Of a stretch of DNA of 64,000 bases, positions 56,308 through 64,000 are shown piece after piece. The position numbers and the translations under genes were made by a program. Origin of the DNA: Streptomyces sp. XM4193 (lineage in GTDB: Bacteria; Actinomycetota; Actinomycetes; Streptomycetales; Streptomycetaceae); the NCBI RefSeq assembly GCF_023072595.1, contig NZ_JALLGK010000013.1, positions 1-64,000 on the forward strand. Reading direction: 5' to 3'. The notes under the pieces were generated by a model. The model saw nothing but the letters and a program-made list of their open reading frames with translations. It was not told the origin of the DNA and made no database searches. Every line of letters begins with the position of its first letter. The first letter of the stretch is position 1.

Positions 56308-57100
56308 AGCCGTGGTGCGCGCCGGAGTGCGGGCCGGTGCAGCCCGACCGTCCGAGCCGGTGCGTGCGCGGGCGCCCCCGGCTTCCGTTGCAGGGCGAAG
56401 CCTCGGCGAGTGAGCGCTCAAGGCCCTGCGACTCCCGGGCTGGTGACGGAGCGTGATGGTGGGCCGGAGTCGGACGAGGTCCGGTTCGGGGGTCCGCCCG
56501 CGCCGTCGCGGGGCTCTTTCGGCGGTTGGCCCGGGGCGGCGGGGGAGCGGGCGACGGGCGTGAGGGGTGTGGTTTCGGCCGCGGGTTGAGTGCGCCGGAG
56601 AAACGAACTGCGGTCGGACGCGGGTGGGTGTCGGGGTGCTGGCGGGTGACAAGTGCGGGTCGGGCCGTCCGCTTTGCCCCTGAGCGCCTCCACTGAACAG
56701 TGGAAATCAGTCAAAAGCAGGAAACAATGCCGATGGTGGATACGCCGCCCGGACTCGCTGCGGAGGCCCGGGAGATGGGCCGACGAGCAGCGCCGAGAAC
56801 AGCGATTTCAAGACAGGTGTAGACCTCACCCCCGGGTGATCTTCGATCGCGGCGGGTATGCGAGACCTCAAGCGCGGCAGACTGACGTGCACAACTGTCG
56901 GATCCTCAGAAGCGGAATTCTGCCCATCACTTCATCGCTCAGTGACGTGAACTCGACCTTGTGTGTGCCGAGTCACCCTGTCCATACTCCAACCCACTGC
57001 TTGGCATGGACGCGATCGTGTCCCGGCCGGGCAGTTGTCCGGAACAACCTCCGGAAGCGCTCCGCCCGGAGCGATTCCCTCCCCCCACAGGAGGCATGAG
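56308..57100. other. Gene-free region upstream of the secreted protease
   Basis: This 793-base stretch is the longest gap in the window. Open frames on both strands are short and lack ribosome sites. The last 150 bases hold a promoter candidate (56959-56988) and a small hairpin in the leader (GCGCTCCG with CGGAGCG, 57058-57073). The first 400 bases show nothing recognisable. Confidence 0.6.
56959..56988 (+). promoter_or_regulatory. Candidate protease promoter
   Basis: TTGTGT (56959-56964) and CATACT (56983-56988) are separated by 18 bases, giving a leader of about 105 bases before the TTG start at 57101. By-eye prediction. Confidence 0.45.
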
Positions 57101-58177
57101 TTGAGAACACGACGGATCAACAAGCGGCGCATGACGATCGCCGGTGCAGGTGTGGCAGCACTGGTGGCCGGCTCGTTCACCGTGGCCAACGCCAATGCCG
57201 CTGAGCCCGTCTTCACGGCGGACACCCTGACCTCCTCCGCCGCTGGTGAGCTGGCGACGACGCTCGAGGGCAAGCTGGGAGCGGACACCGCCGCCGGCAC
57301 GTACTACGACGCCGAGAGCAAGAAGCTCGTCGTCAACGTGACCTCCGAGTCCGCGGTCAAGACCGTGCAGAACGCCGGCGCCGAGGCGAAGGTCGTCGAG
57401 CACAGCATGGCGGAGCTCAAGACCGCCAAGTCCGCGATCGACAAGGCCGACATCGTCGGTACCGCTCGCTCCGTCGACCCGAAGACCAACAAGGTCGTCG
57501 TGACGGCGGACAAGACGGTCAGCAAGGCGAAGTTCGCCGAGCTGGAGAAGCTGGTCACCGCCCAGAACGGCAAGGCCGAACTCAAGCGCAGCGCGGGTGA
57601 GTTCAGCCTCCGCATCCAGGGTGGCGACGCCATCTACAGCAGCGGCGCCCGCTGCTCGCTCGGCTTCAACGTCACCAAGGGCGGCGAGTCCTACTTCGTG
57701 ACCGCGGGCCACTGCGGCAGCGTCGGCAGCTCGTGGTCGGACTCCTCGGGCGGATCTGCGATCGGCACCATGGAGGAGAGCACCTTCCCCGGTAGCGACC
57801 AGGCGCTCGTGAAGTACGAGGGCGGCGTGGACGCACCGAGCTCGGTGAACCTCTACGACGGCGGCTCGCAGGACATCACCGGCGCCCGTGAGGCGACCGT
57901 CGGTGAAGAGGTCCAGCGCAGTGGCAGCACCACCCAGGTGCACGGCGGATCCGTCGAGGCCGTGGACGCGTCCGTCAGCTACCCGGAGGGCACGGTCAAC
58001 GGTCTGATCCAGACCGACGTCTGCGCCGAGCCGGGTGACAGTGGCGGCTCGCTCTTCGCGGGCAGCGACGCGCTGGGCATGACCTCGGGCGGCAGCGGCA
58101 ACTGCTCCTCCGGCGGCCAGACCTTCTACGGTCCGGTTGCCAAGGCGCTTGCCGACTACGGCGCCGAGATCGGCTGA
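57101..58177 (+). CDS. Secreted streptogrisin-type serine protease (S1 family)
   Basis: This 358-residue pre-pro-protease starts at TTG; AGGAGG lies 6 bases upstream, while the nearby ATG at 57096 stops after two codons. The signal peptide is residues 1-33 (KRRMTIAGAGVAALVAGSF). The inhibitory propeptide runs to about 171. The mature enzyme, from IQGGDAIYSSGARCSLGFNV, has about 187 residues, with catalytic His204 (TAGHCGS), Asp233 (GSDQALV) and Ser314 (PGDSGGSL). Two disulfides are likely. It is closely like S. griseus protease B/streptogrisins and is probably self-activated outside the cell. Confidence 0.95.
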   Translation: MRTRRINKRRMTIAGAGVAALVAGSFTVANANAAEPVFTADTLTSSAAGELATTLEGKLGADTAAGTYYDAESKKLVVNVTSESAVKTVQNAGAEAKVVEHSMAELKTAKSAIDKADIVGTARSVDPKTNKVVVTADKTVSKAKFAELEKLVTAQNGKAELKRSAGEFSLRIQGGDAIYSSGARCSLGFNVTKGGESYFVTAGHCGSVGSSWSDSSGGSAIGTMEESTFPGSDQALVKYEGGVDAPSSVNLYDGGSQDITGAREATVGEEVQRSGSTTQVHGGSVEAVDASVSYPEGTVNGLIQTDVCAEPGDSGGSLFAGSDALGMTSGGSGNCSSGGQTFYGPVAKALADYGAEIG

Positions 58178-58223
58178 CGTCTGGAGAGTCTGCGTCTGTA
58201 CGTGGCTCATGGGGTTGCATGAA

Positions 58224-58265
58224 GGCAAGGGCCCCGGAACCTTCCAAGGTTCCGGGGCCCTTGCC
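58224..58265. terminator. Strong bidirectional terminator
   Basis: Arms 58224-58243 and 58246-58265 are perfectly complementary over 20 bases, so the hairpin will open to a loop of four or more. It lies between the convergent protease and asd genes and should stop both transcripts. Confidence 0.92.
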
Positions 58266-58331
58266 CTGTGTGTGCCCGGTGGGCTCGACCGACCCGTACG
58301 CGCTCCACGGGCGCGGACGGAGGGGGAGCGG

Positions 58332-59369
58332 TCAGCGTGCGGCGCGCAGCTCGTCCGCGACGAGCTCGGCGATCTGCACCGCGTTGAGGGCGGCGCCCTT
58401 GCGCAGATTGTCGTTGGACAGGAACAGCGCCAGGCCGTTCTCCGCGGTCTCGTCGCGGCGGACGCGGCCCACGTAGCTGGCGTCCCGGCCGGCCGCCTGC
58501 AGCGGGGTGGGGATGTCCGACAGCTCCACGCCCGGTGCGTCGGCGAGCAGTTCGCGGGCGCGTTCGGGGCTGAGCTCGCGGTCGAAGCGCGCGTTCACCT
58601 GCAGGCTGTGGCCGCTGAAGACGGGGACGCGCACACAGGTGCCGGAGACCTTGAGTCCGGGAATGTCCAGGATCTTGCGGCTCTCGTGGCGGAGCTTCTG
58701 CTCCTCGTCGGTCTCCTCGAGGCCGTCGTCCACGATCGAGCCGGCGAGCGGCAGGACGTTGAAGGCGATCGGGCGCTTGAACTTGTCCGGAGCCGGGAAG
58801 TCGACGGCGTCACCGTCGAAGGTGAGCCTGGTGGCGTCCGACTCGACGGCCTTGCGCGCCTGCCCGTCCAGCTCGGCCACGCCCGCCAGGCCGCTGCCGG
58901 AGACCGCCTGGTAGGTGGCGACGATCAGTGCCCGCAGCCCCGCCTCCTCGTGCAGCGGACGCAGCACCGGCATCGCGGCCATGGTGGTGCAGTTCGGGTT
59001 GGCGATGATGCCCTTGGGCCGCTGGGCGGCCGCGGCCGGGTTCACCTCGGAGACGACGAGCGGCACCTCCGGGTCCAGGCGCCAGGCGGAGGAGTTGTCG
59101 ATGACGACCGCTCCTGCCGCCGCGACCTTCGGTGCCAGCTCCCGGGAGGTGGCACCGCCCGCCGAGAACAGCACGATGTCCAGGCCCGAGTAGTCGGCGG
59201 TGGTGGCGTCCTCGACCGTGATCTCGCCGTCCTTCCAGGGCAGCGTGCGCCCCGCGGAGCGGGCGGAGGCGAACAGTCGCAGCTCCTCCAGCGCGAAGTC
59301 CCGCTCGGCCAGGATGTCTCGCATTACGGTTCCGACCTGGCCGGTGGCTCCGACGATGCCGATCCTCAT
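58332..59369 (-). CDS. asd: Aspartate-semialdehyde dehydrogenase
   Basis: This 345-residue enzyme of lysine, threonine and methionine synthesis reduces aspartyl phosphate to the semialdehyde. The nucleotide motif GIVGATGQVGTVM is at residues 4-16, the catalytic Cys127 in ANPNCTTMAAM, and the acid/base region VPVFSGHSLQVNARFD near 240. The ATG follows GAAGGAG. It is not linked to an aspartokinase gene here. Confidence 0.96.
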   Translation of the reverse strand: MRIGIVGATGQVGTVMRDILAERDFALEELRLFASARSAGRTLPWKDGEITVEDATTADYSGLDIVLFSAGGATSRELAPKVAAAGAVVIDNSSAWRLDPEVPLVVSEVNPAAAAQRPKGIIANPNCTTMAAMPVLRPLHEEAGLRALIVATYQAVSGSGLAGVAELDGQARKAVESDATRLTFDGDAVDFPAPDKFKRPIAFNVLPLAGSIVDDGLEETDEEQKLRHESRKILDIPGLKVSGTCVRVPVFSGHSLQVNARFDRELSPERARELLADAPGVELSDIPTPLQAAGRDASYVGRVRRDETAENGLALFLSNDNLRKGAALNAVQIAELVADELRAAR

Positions 59370-59599
59370 GGGGCTCCTTCAGTCTGTGCTTGTGTCCCGT
59401 TGTTCCCGTTGTCCGGCCCCTACCCTGCACCGAGCTGCTCAGCAGGGGCCAATCCTTTGAGATCGGTCACATCCGGGCACTCCCCTCCGCCCCCGTGCGC
59501 GCCGGAGCGTGAGGGGCGTGCGCACGGAGCGCGGAGGCAGGAACCGCGGGGCCGGTGTGCGGGCGGTGTGCGGCGGGGGTGCGGGGCGGTGTACGGCGC

Positions 59600-59950
59600 T
59601 CAGACCTCGTCGACGGGCGTGCCGATGCGCAGCCGGTTTCCGTCGGGGTCGCGCACCTCGAACTCCAGCGTGCCCCATTCGGTCAGCTCGGAGGCGGTGT
59701 CCAACTCAGCGGCCAGCGCCTCCACTTCACGCAGCTGGAGATAGACCAGGGTGTCGGGCCGGGCGTCCTCCTCGTGCTCGGAGAGGAACAGCCGCACCCC
59801 GGACCGGTCGATCTCGGTGAAGGCGGGCAGCTCGGGGGAGAAGCGGTGCTGCCAGGTGGCCCGAAAGCCGAGCCGCTCGTACCAGGCGAGTGCGCGAGCG
59901 CTGTCGGTGACGCGGAGGATCGGCACCGCCGCCTCGATCGGTTCAGTCAT
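59600..59950 (-). CDS. VOC-fold protein (glyoxalase/bleomycin-resistance-like)
   Basis: This 116-residue single VOC domain has VPILRVTDSARALAWYERLG near residue 9, VRLFLSEHEED near 52, and LEFEVRDPDGNRLRIGTPVD at the end. The spacing resembles bleomycin-resistance-type binding proteins more than glyoxalase I. The substrate is unknown. It stands alone, 230 bases downstream of the asd start side. Confidence 0.88.
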   Translation of the reverse strand: MTEPIEAAVPILRVTDSARALAWYERLGFRATWQHRFSPELPAFTEIDRSGVRLFLSEHEEDARPDTLVYLQLREVEALAAELDTASELTEWGTLEFEVRDPDGNRLRIGTPVDEV

Positions 59951-60068
59951 GCCGCGGAGTGTAGACCGGGTTTCGAACCGGTCCCGAGGTGGTCCGCTCA
60001 GTGAAATGACAAGAGGTGTGCGCAGGGAAATGAGCCTGCGTGTGCTGCCTTTGGTTCGCTTTCGGCGA

Positions 60069-60095
60069 GTGAAGATCGTGTGGCGCTATCTTCAC
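60069..60095. promoter_or_regulatory. Inverted repeat upstream of lipase
   Basis: GTGAAGAT (60069-60076) and ATCTTCAC (60088-60095) are perfect 8-base arms around an 11-base spacer. It lies about 130 bases before the lipase start, in the promoter region. It is a candidate operator; the protein is unknown. Confidence 0.5.
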
Positions 60096-60224
60096 GGTTG
60101 CGGCCCTTTCCCTCGTAGGTTACTCGCCCGTTAATGGAGAACGTCCCGGCGCGCGTCGTCCATCCCGGCGCCTGGGTTCGCAGTCGATCTTTCGGAATCC
60201 TTCATCCCTCACGGAGGAGTGCGC

Positions 60225-61115
60225 ATGAAGTTGTCCCGCACGCGTACCCGTCAGCTGGTCGCCGCCACCGCGCTCGCGGTCGCGGTCGCACTCGTGCCCG
60301 CGGCCGGGAACGCGGTCTCCGAGTCCGGTGCTCCGCAGGAACGGGTCGGCGCCACCGTCGAATCGGACGCCGTACAGAAGTCCGCGTCCTGCACACCGAC
60401 GAAGGAGCACCCGCGTCCCGTGGTGCTCGTGCACGGCACCTTCGGAAACTCGAAGACCAACTGGACCGGCCTCTCGGCCTATCTGAAGAATCGTGGCTAC
60501 TGCGTCCACGCGATGGATTACGGGCAGCTGCCCGGCGTCCCGATCTTCCACGGACTCGACCGCATCGAGAAGTCCGCCGCACAGCTCGACGATTTCGTGG
60601 ACCAGGTGCTCGCGGATTCCGGCGCGACGGAGGTCGACATCGTCGGCCATTCGCAGGGCGGAATGATGCCGCGCCATTATCTGAAGTTCCTCGGCGGCGC
60701 GCAGAAGGTGAACGCGCTCGTCGGGATCGCGCCCAGCAGCCACGGAACGACGCTGAGCGGGCTCACCCGGCTGCTCGACCTGTGGCCGGGAGCCAAGGAG
60801 GCCATCGGCGACCACACTCCCGCGCTCGACCAGCAGGTCGTCGGCTCCGACTTCCTGACCGAGCTCAACCGTGGCGGCGACACGGTCCCCGGCGTCGACT
60901 ACACGGTGATCTCCTCGCGGTACGACCTGGTCGTGACCCCCTACGAGACCCAGTACCTGGAAGGCGAGCGGGTCAGGAACGTACTGCTGCAGGACCTGTG
61001 TCCCAGCAGCCTCTCGGGCCACGTCGCGATCGCGCTGACCGACCGCACCGCCTGGCACGAGACGGCGAACGCGCTCGACCCGGCCAACGCCACTCCGGCG
61101 AGCTGCAGTTCGTAG
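60225..61115 (+). CDS. Secreted alpha/beta-hydrolase lipase
   Basis: This 296-residue exported lipase has a signal peptide (residues 1 to about 28, AATALAVAVALVPAAGNA). The fold begins PVVLVHGTFGNSKTNWTGL near 65, giving the oxyanion-hole HG. Nucleophile Ser143 lies in DIVGHSQGGMMPRH, the likely Asp is in SSRYDLVVTP near 227, and the likely His is in LSGHVAIAL near 265. Four Cys suggest two disulfides. ATG at 60225 is preferred because GGAGGA is 6 bases upstream. It resembles Streptomyces triacylglycerol lipases. Confidence 0.94.
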   Translation: MKLSRTRTRQLVAATALAVAVALVPAAGNAVSESGAPQERVGATVESDAVQKSASCTPTKEHPRPVVLVHGTFGNSKTNWTGLSAYLKNRGYCVHAMDYGQLPGVPIFHGLDRIEKSAAQLDDFVDQVLADSGATEVDIVGHSQGGMMPRHYLKFLGGAQKVNALVGIAPSSHGTTLSGLTRLLDLWPGAKEAIGDHTPALDQQVVGSDFLTELNRGGDTVPGVDYTVISSRYDLVVTPYETQYLEGERVRNVLLQDLCPSSLSGHVAIALTDRTAWHETANALDPANATPASCSS

Positions 61116-61192
61116 CGCGCCACCCGGAGAGCGGCCCGAGGCCGGGCGGCCGGGCGGGCGTCGAGGCGGCGGCGGTGGGTGCGGTGGCGCTG

Positions 61193-61206
61193 GCATGATC
61201 GGTGCC
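61193..61206 (+). promoter_or_regulatory. Probable leaderless promoter (-10 CATGAT)
   Basis: CATGAT at 61193-61198 lies 8 bases before ATG at 61207, and no ribosome site precedes either possible ATG. This fits a leaderless transcript starting at or next to the downstream ATG. Confidence 0.4.
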
Positions 61207-61740
61207 ATGGACGACCACACCACCGCGCCCGCGCCCGTCCGGCGGCACACCGAGGTGGTGGACGTCCACCTCCTGCTGCGCCGGGGCGGACGGGTCCTGC
61301 TCACCCGGCGGGCGAACACCGGATACGCGGACGGGCTGCTGCACGCCCCCTCCGGCCATGTCGAGGCCGGGGAGGACGTGCGGGAGGCCGTGATCCGGGA
61401 GGCCGCCGAGGAGATCGGGCTGTCGCTGGCGCCGGACCGGTTGCGGGTGGCGCTGGTGATGCAGCACCGCGGTCCCGGCGCCGAGCCGCGCATCGGCTGG
61501 TTCTTCGAGGCGTGGCTCGGCGACGACGAGCACCCGGTCAACGCCGAGCCGGACAAGTGCGCGGGCATCGGCTGGTACGCCCTGGAGGACCTGCCGCCGG
61601 AGATGGTCGCGTACTGCCGGGCGGGGCTGGACGCCTATCGGGCCGGCGAGCGGTTCGTCCTCCACTGGCACCAGCCGCAGGACGCGGTGGAGCACTCACC
61701 GCACGGGCCGCATCGGATGGTCGTACTGCCGGCGTCGTGA
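61207..61740 (+). CDS. Nudix hydrolase
   Basis: This 177-residue protein contains the complete Nudix box GHVEAGEDVREAVIREAAEE followed by IGL near residue 50, with the preceding VHLLLRRGGRVLLTRRANTG and YADGLLHAPSG. The substrate class, nucleotide-sugar or damaged nucleotide, cannot be told. ATG at 61195 is an alternative start, 4 codons longer. Confidence 0.92.
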   Translation: MDDHTTAPAPVRRHTEVVDVHLLLRRGGRVLLTRRANTGYADGLLHAPSGHVEAGEDVREAVIREAAEEIGLSLAPDRLRVALVMQHRGPGAEPRIGWFFEAWLGDDEHPVNAEPDKCAGIGWYALEDLPPEMVAYCRAGLDAYRAGERFVLHWHQPQDAVEHSPHGPHRMVVLPAS

Positions 61741-61917
61741 GCGCGGACGGCGCTGCGGGGCGTGGTCCCGGCAGTCGCCGCGCGCCGCGGTGCAGCGGGC
61801 GCGAGCCGGTGTACGGCGTCCGGCTGTCGCCCGGCCGGTCGGTCGGCGGCGTCCCGTCGGGCCGTGCCGCGGCCGGTCGGGACGTGTGTGCCGGCCGGCC
61901 GCGTCGGGCGAGTCGTC

Positions 61918-62463
61918 TCAGTTGCGGATGAGCAGTACCAGGCCGGCGACGACAGCGCCGAGTGCCACCGCGGCGGCGCCGTGGCTCAGTCGGTGGTCGC
62001 GCAGTACGGGCAGGCCGCGGTCGATCGCGAGCCGGCCGGGCCCGGTGAGGGCGATACCGGCGGCGAGGGCGGCGAGGGTGATCTCGTACTCCAGGCCCTC
62101 GGGGAGGAAGAAGCCGCCGCCCCACTTGACCGAGATGGCGTTGAGCATGGTGCCGAAGGCGGCGGCAGCGGCGAGCGGGGTCAGCAGCCCGACGATCAGC
62201 GCCAGCCCGCCGAAGGTCTCGATGACCGCGGTGAGCAGTGCCATCGCGCCCGCCATCGGGTAGCCGACGGACTCGAAGAACATCTCGGTGCCTTCGAGGC
62301 CGCCGCCGCCGAACCAGCCGAAGAGCTTCTGCGCTCCGTGTGCGGCCATGACGACGCCCAGGCAGACGCGCAGGACGAGCAGCCCGACGTCGTGCGCGTC
62401 GGGGGCGGAGGGGGTGGGGTCCTGCTGCGGGGAGAGCCGGGTGGTGCCGAACGCGGATGCCAC
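61918..62463 (-). CDS. DoxX-family membrane protein
   Basis: This 181-residue membrane protein has four hydrophobic segments and the DoxX hallmark VLRVCLGVVMAAHGAQKLFG near residue 31, followed by GWFGGGGLEGT. DoxX proteins are linked to redox and thiol stress in actinobacteria. It is divergent from a MarR regulator, with two similar operators in the 105-base gap, so it is very probably controlled by that regulator. Confidence 0.93.
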   Translation of the reverse strand: MASAFGTTRLSPQQDPTPSAPDAHDVGLLVLRVCLGVVMAAHGAQKLFGWFGGGGLEGTEMFFESVGYPMAGAMALLTAVIETFGGLALIVGLLTPLAAAAAFGTMLNAISVKWGGGFFLPEGLEYEITLAALAAGIALTGPGRLAIDRGLPVLRDHRLSHGAAAVALGAVVAGLVLLIRN

Positions 62464-62494
62464 GGCATGCCTCCAGGGCGGTGAGAGGGCAAGT

Positions 62495-62510
62495 GGTTCG
62501 AATTCGAACC
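62495..62510. promoter_or_regulatory. MarR operator 1 (perfect palindrome)
   Basis: GGTTCGAATTCGAACC is an exact 16-base palindrome 31 bases before the doxX-like start. Its core GTTCGAATTCGAAC recurs with one change 40 bases away, which strongly suggests a dimeric regulator site. Confidence 0.82.
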
Positions 62511-62535
62511 TGGTCGCCGATCACCGTACCGGTTC

Positions 62536-62549
62536 GTTCGAATTTGAAC
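62536..62549. promoter_or_regulatory. MarR operator 2
   Basis: GTTCGAATTTGAAC is the same palindrome as operator 1 with one mismatch. It lies 19 bases before the marR start. The centres of the two sites are 40 bases apart, close to four helical turns, so two dimers would sit on nearly the same DNA face. Confidence 0.82.
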
Positions 62550-62568
62550 AACGCGCTAGGCTGGAGGC

Positions 62569-63021
62569 ATGACCGGGACACGTTGGCTGGATGAACGCGA
62601 AAGGGCTGCCTGGCGCGGCTTCCTGGAGGCGAGCCATCGGGTCGAGCGCGCGCTGGAGCAGCAGCTCAAGGAGGACGCCGGGCTCTCGCACCCGCAGTAC
62701 GAGGTGCTGGTGCGCCTCGCGGACGCCCCCGGGGGCGAGCTGCGGATGAGCGAGCTGGCGCGTCTGCTGATCACGTCGAAGAGCGGACTGACCTACCAGG
62801 TCGGCCAGTTGGAGAAGCGCGGCCATGTGCGCCGCCGCTCCTGTCCGACGGATGTGCGCGGGGTCTTCGCGCAGCTGACCGACCAGGGGTACGAGGCGCT
62901 GCGCCAGGCGGCGCCCGGGCATGTCGACGCGGTGCGCGCGGCGCTGATCGACGTACTGGAGCCGGACGAACTCGACGTCGTGGCCCGGGCGTTGGGCCGG
63001 GTCGGGCACCGCCTGCGCTGA
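62569..63021 (+). CDS. MarR-family transcriptional regulator
   Basis: This 150-residue winged-helix regulator has LSHPQYEVLVRLADAPGGEL near residue 40 and the recognition helix region MSELARLLITSKSGLTYQVG near 60, then the wing RGHVRRRSCPTDVRGVFAQL near 84. There is one cysteine (Cys89), so oxidation sensing is possible but not clear. ATG with GGAGG 2-6 bases upstream is close. It probably represses itself and doxX. Confidence 0.94.
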   Translation: MTGTRWLDERERAAWRGFLEASHRVERALEQQLKEDAGLSHPQYEVLVRLADAPGGELRMSELARLLITSKSGLTYQVGQLEKRGHVRRRSCPTDVRGVFAQLTDQGYEALRQAAPGHVDAVRAALIDVLEPDELDVVARALGRVGHRLR

Positions 63022-63050
63022 CCCGTGGGCCCGCGCAGGCGGACGGGTCA
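63019..63050. terminator. Compact convergent terminator containing both stop codons
   Basis: TGACCCGT (63019-63026) and ACGGGTCA (63043-63050) are perfect 8-base arms. The left arm begins with the marR TGA, and the right arm ends with the TGA of the opposite gene. Confidence 0.65.
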
Positions 63051-63713
63051 GCCGACCAGCTTCTCCACGGCCGTCCGCAGTGTGGTGCGGTACGCCTCCA
63101 CCGGTGCGTCGGCGAGCGTGCCCATCCGGCCCCAGGCCACCACCGTGACGGTGCTCCCGTCCCGGCCGACGCCGAAGAGGTGGACGTCCTGCGAGCCGTG
63201 CGCGGACTCGATGTGGACGCCGTAGGTGTGGGCGCCGTCGCCGACGTCCTGGTTGCCCAGATCGCGCCAGGACGCGGTGCCGCCGGGGTTGTCGCGCAGC
63301 CAGTCGGCGGCGCAGTCGGCGGAGGAGTCCCGAAGCTGCGCGGCCAGCGCCTGTGCGCTCTGCTCGCTGCCGGTGGTGAAGCTGACCTGGCTCGCGCCGG
63401 TGTCCAGATCGGTGTGGAAGAGGCGGTGCGAGGCGCCCTCGGTGGGCAGTTCGGGCCCGTCCACGCAGAACGGCACGATCTCCGGGAGCCCGTCGGTGAC
63501 CTCGCCCGCGTACCACTGCGAGCCCGAGTGGGCGGGAAGCTCGTCGGCGTCCAGGAAGCCGGGTGCGGTGCTGCTCTTCGGCGCGGCTCCGGCGCCGCTC
63601 GTGGCGGTGAGCGCGAGCGCGCAGGCGGCGACCGCGACCGCCGCTGTGCGCAGCGCCCGGGACCCGTGGCGACGTCCGTCCGTGCCCGGTCGCAGAGGTG
63701 AACTGGTGCGCAT
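63048..63713 (-). CDS. Secreted protein of unknown function
   Basis: This 221-residue exported protein has a signal peptide with an Arg-rich start and hydrophobic core AAVAVAACALALTATSGAGA, cleaved around residue 45. The mature part has two cysteines (PFCVDG, ADCAADWL) likely to form a disulfide. It shows no recognised domain; GGTASWRDLGNQDVGDGAHT and VTVVAWGRMGTLADAPVEAY are the most ordered segments. ATG at 63713 has GGAAGG about 9 bases upstream. A TetR-type palindrome lies just upstream. Confidence 0.85.
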   Translation of the reverse strand: MRTSSPLRPGTDGRRHGSRALRTAAVAVAACALALTATSGAGAAPKSSTAPGFLDADELPAHSGSQWYAGEVTDGLPEIVPFCVDGPELPTEGASHRLFHTDLDTGASQVSFTTGSEQSAQALAAQLRDSSADCAADWLRDNPGGTASWRDLGNQDVGDGAHTYGVHIESAHGSQDVHLFGVGRDGSTVTVVAWGRMGTLADAPVEAYRTTLRTAVEKLVG

Positions 63714-63764
63714 GGATGTGCCTTCCCCGAGGTGGTGACGCCCGGGTGGTGCCCGGACGCGAAG

Positions 63765-63780
63765 CTGTCTGTCCAGACAG
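63765..63780. promoter_or_regulatory. TetR-type palindrome upstream of secreted protein
   Basis: CTGTCTG and CAGACAG are perfect arms with a 2-base centre. The site lies 52-67 bases before the secreted protein's start codon, where a promoter is expected. The shape is typical of TetR-family operators; the regulator would be outside the window. Confidence 0.6.
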
Positions 63781-64000
63781 TGCATACGGTGCAAAGGTTG
63801 TACTCCGCCCGGGCCGGGACGCGTCGGTCGCGGTTCGGTCGCGGTCCTTCGTGCGGTCGGCGCCCCGTGCTGCGCTCGGATCTCGCCGGAGCGGGGGCGG
63901 CGAGCGGTGCGTGCAGCCGAACGGCGCAGCGGCGAGCCGCGCCGGAGCTACGGCGGTCGCGGGCAACGCGGCGGATGTGCGCGCCGGGTGTCGCGAGCCC

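Noticed and set aside
56418..56714. 98-residue minus-strand frame upstream of the protease
   Set aside because: No ribosome site, Pro/Thr-rich composition and no conserved pattern; it lies in a promoter-bearing gap.
61741..62000. Long minus-strand frames extending from doxX through the Nudix gene
   Set aside because: They are shadows of the clearly coding Nudix and DoxX genes.
63800..64000. Possible gene at the right edge
   Set aside because: The last 200 bases show only open frames without ribosome sites or motifs; a gene may begin beyond the edge.

Overview
The window is about 64 kb of high-GC actinobacterial chromosome, almost certainly from a Streptomyces or close relative. The evidence is strong GC bias at third codon positions, many GTG and TTG starts, actinobacterial 23S and 5S rRNA, a complete desferrioxamine (des) siderophore cluster, a SepF-like protein, a streptogrisin-type protease, a secreted lipase, and the order tlyA-nadK-recN...pyrG-nudix...parA-scpA-scpB-rluB-cmk-der. 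From memory, that order matches Mycobacterium tuberculosis Rv1691-Rv1713 and the Streptomyces coelicolor SCO17xx region.

Region by region. (1) 1-2.5 kb: the 3' end of an rRNA operon (23S end, 5S, strong terminator), then a TPR protein with a huge arginine/glycine/aspartate repeat N-terminus. (2) 2.6-16.6 kb: an iron block. desA-B-C-D (desferrioxamine synthesis, minus strand) lies under an iron-box-overlapped promoter. A DUF1015 gene and a HAD-IIA phosphatase follow. Next come a siderophore-interacting reductase and a Tat lipoprotein receptor (minus strand), divergent from two FecCD permeases and an ATPase (plus strand). The divergent promoter region carries a perfect 20-bp palindromic iron box. 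(3) 16.6-22.4 kb: a small disordered protein, tlyA, nadK, recN and a glycosyltransferase. (4) 22.6-27.3 kb: an accessory-looking minus-strand block with a LacI regulator, an aminoglycoside-nucleotidyltransferase-like protein and a GH15 hydrolase. (5) 27.7-43 kb: pyrG, an ADP-ribose pyrophosphatase-type Nudix protein, a P-loop/TPR protein, ald, parA with a putative ribbon-helix-helix partner, scpA, scpB, an rRNA pseudouridine synthase, tyrA, cmk and der. (6) 43-56 kb: lineage-specific proteins of unknown function, a WYL regulator, an I78 inhibitor, PAP2, a membrane mannosyltransferase, an MFS pump, a glutaryl-CoA-type dehydrogenase, a SepF-like protein, a DUF5685 protein with an extraordinary 23-cysteine tail, and DUF1684. 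(7) 57-64 kb: secreted protease, asd, VOC protein, secreted lipase, Nudix, a DoxX/MarR divergon with two visible operators, and a secreted protein under a putative TetR-type operator.

How the genes work together. The iron block is a complete make-export-retrieve-release set apart from a dedicated exporter: DesA decarboxylates lysine, DesB N-hydroxylates, DesC acylates and DesD oligomerises. The lipoprotein, permeases and ATPase import the ferri-siderophore and the reductase releases iron. The pieces sit on both sides of a HAD phosphatase that in mycobacteria is adjacent to the TPR gene and tlyA, so siderophore genes appear to have been threaded into a conserved core neighbourhood. The parA/scpAB/rluB/cmk/der run is a housekeeping cluster for chromosome organisation, ribosome maturation and nucleotide metabolism. 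No tRNA, CRISPR array, IS element, integrase or prophage was seen.
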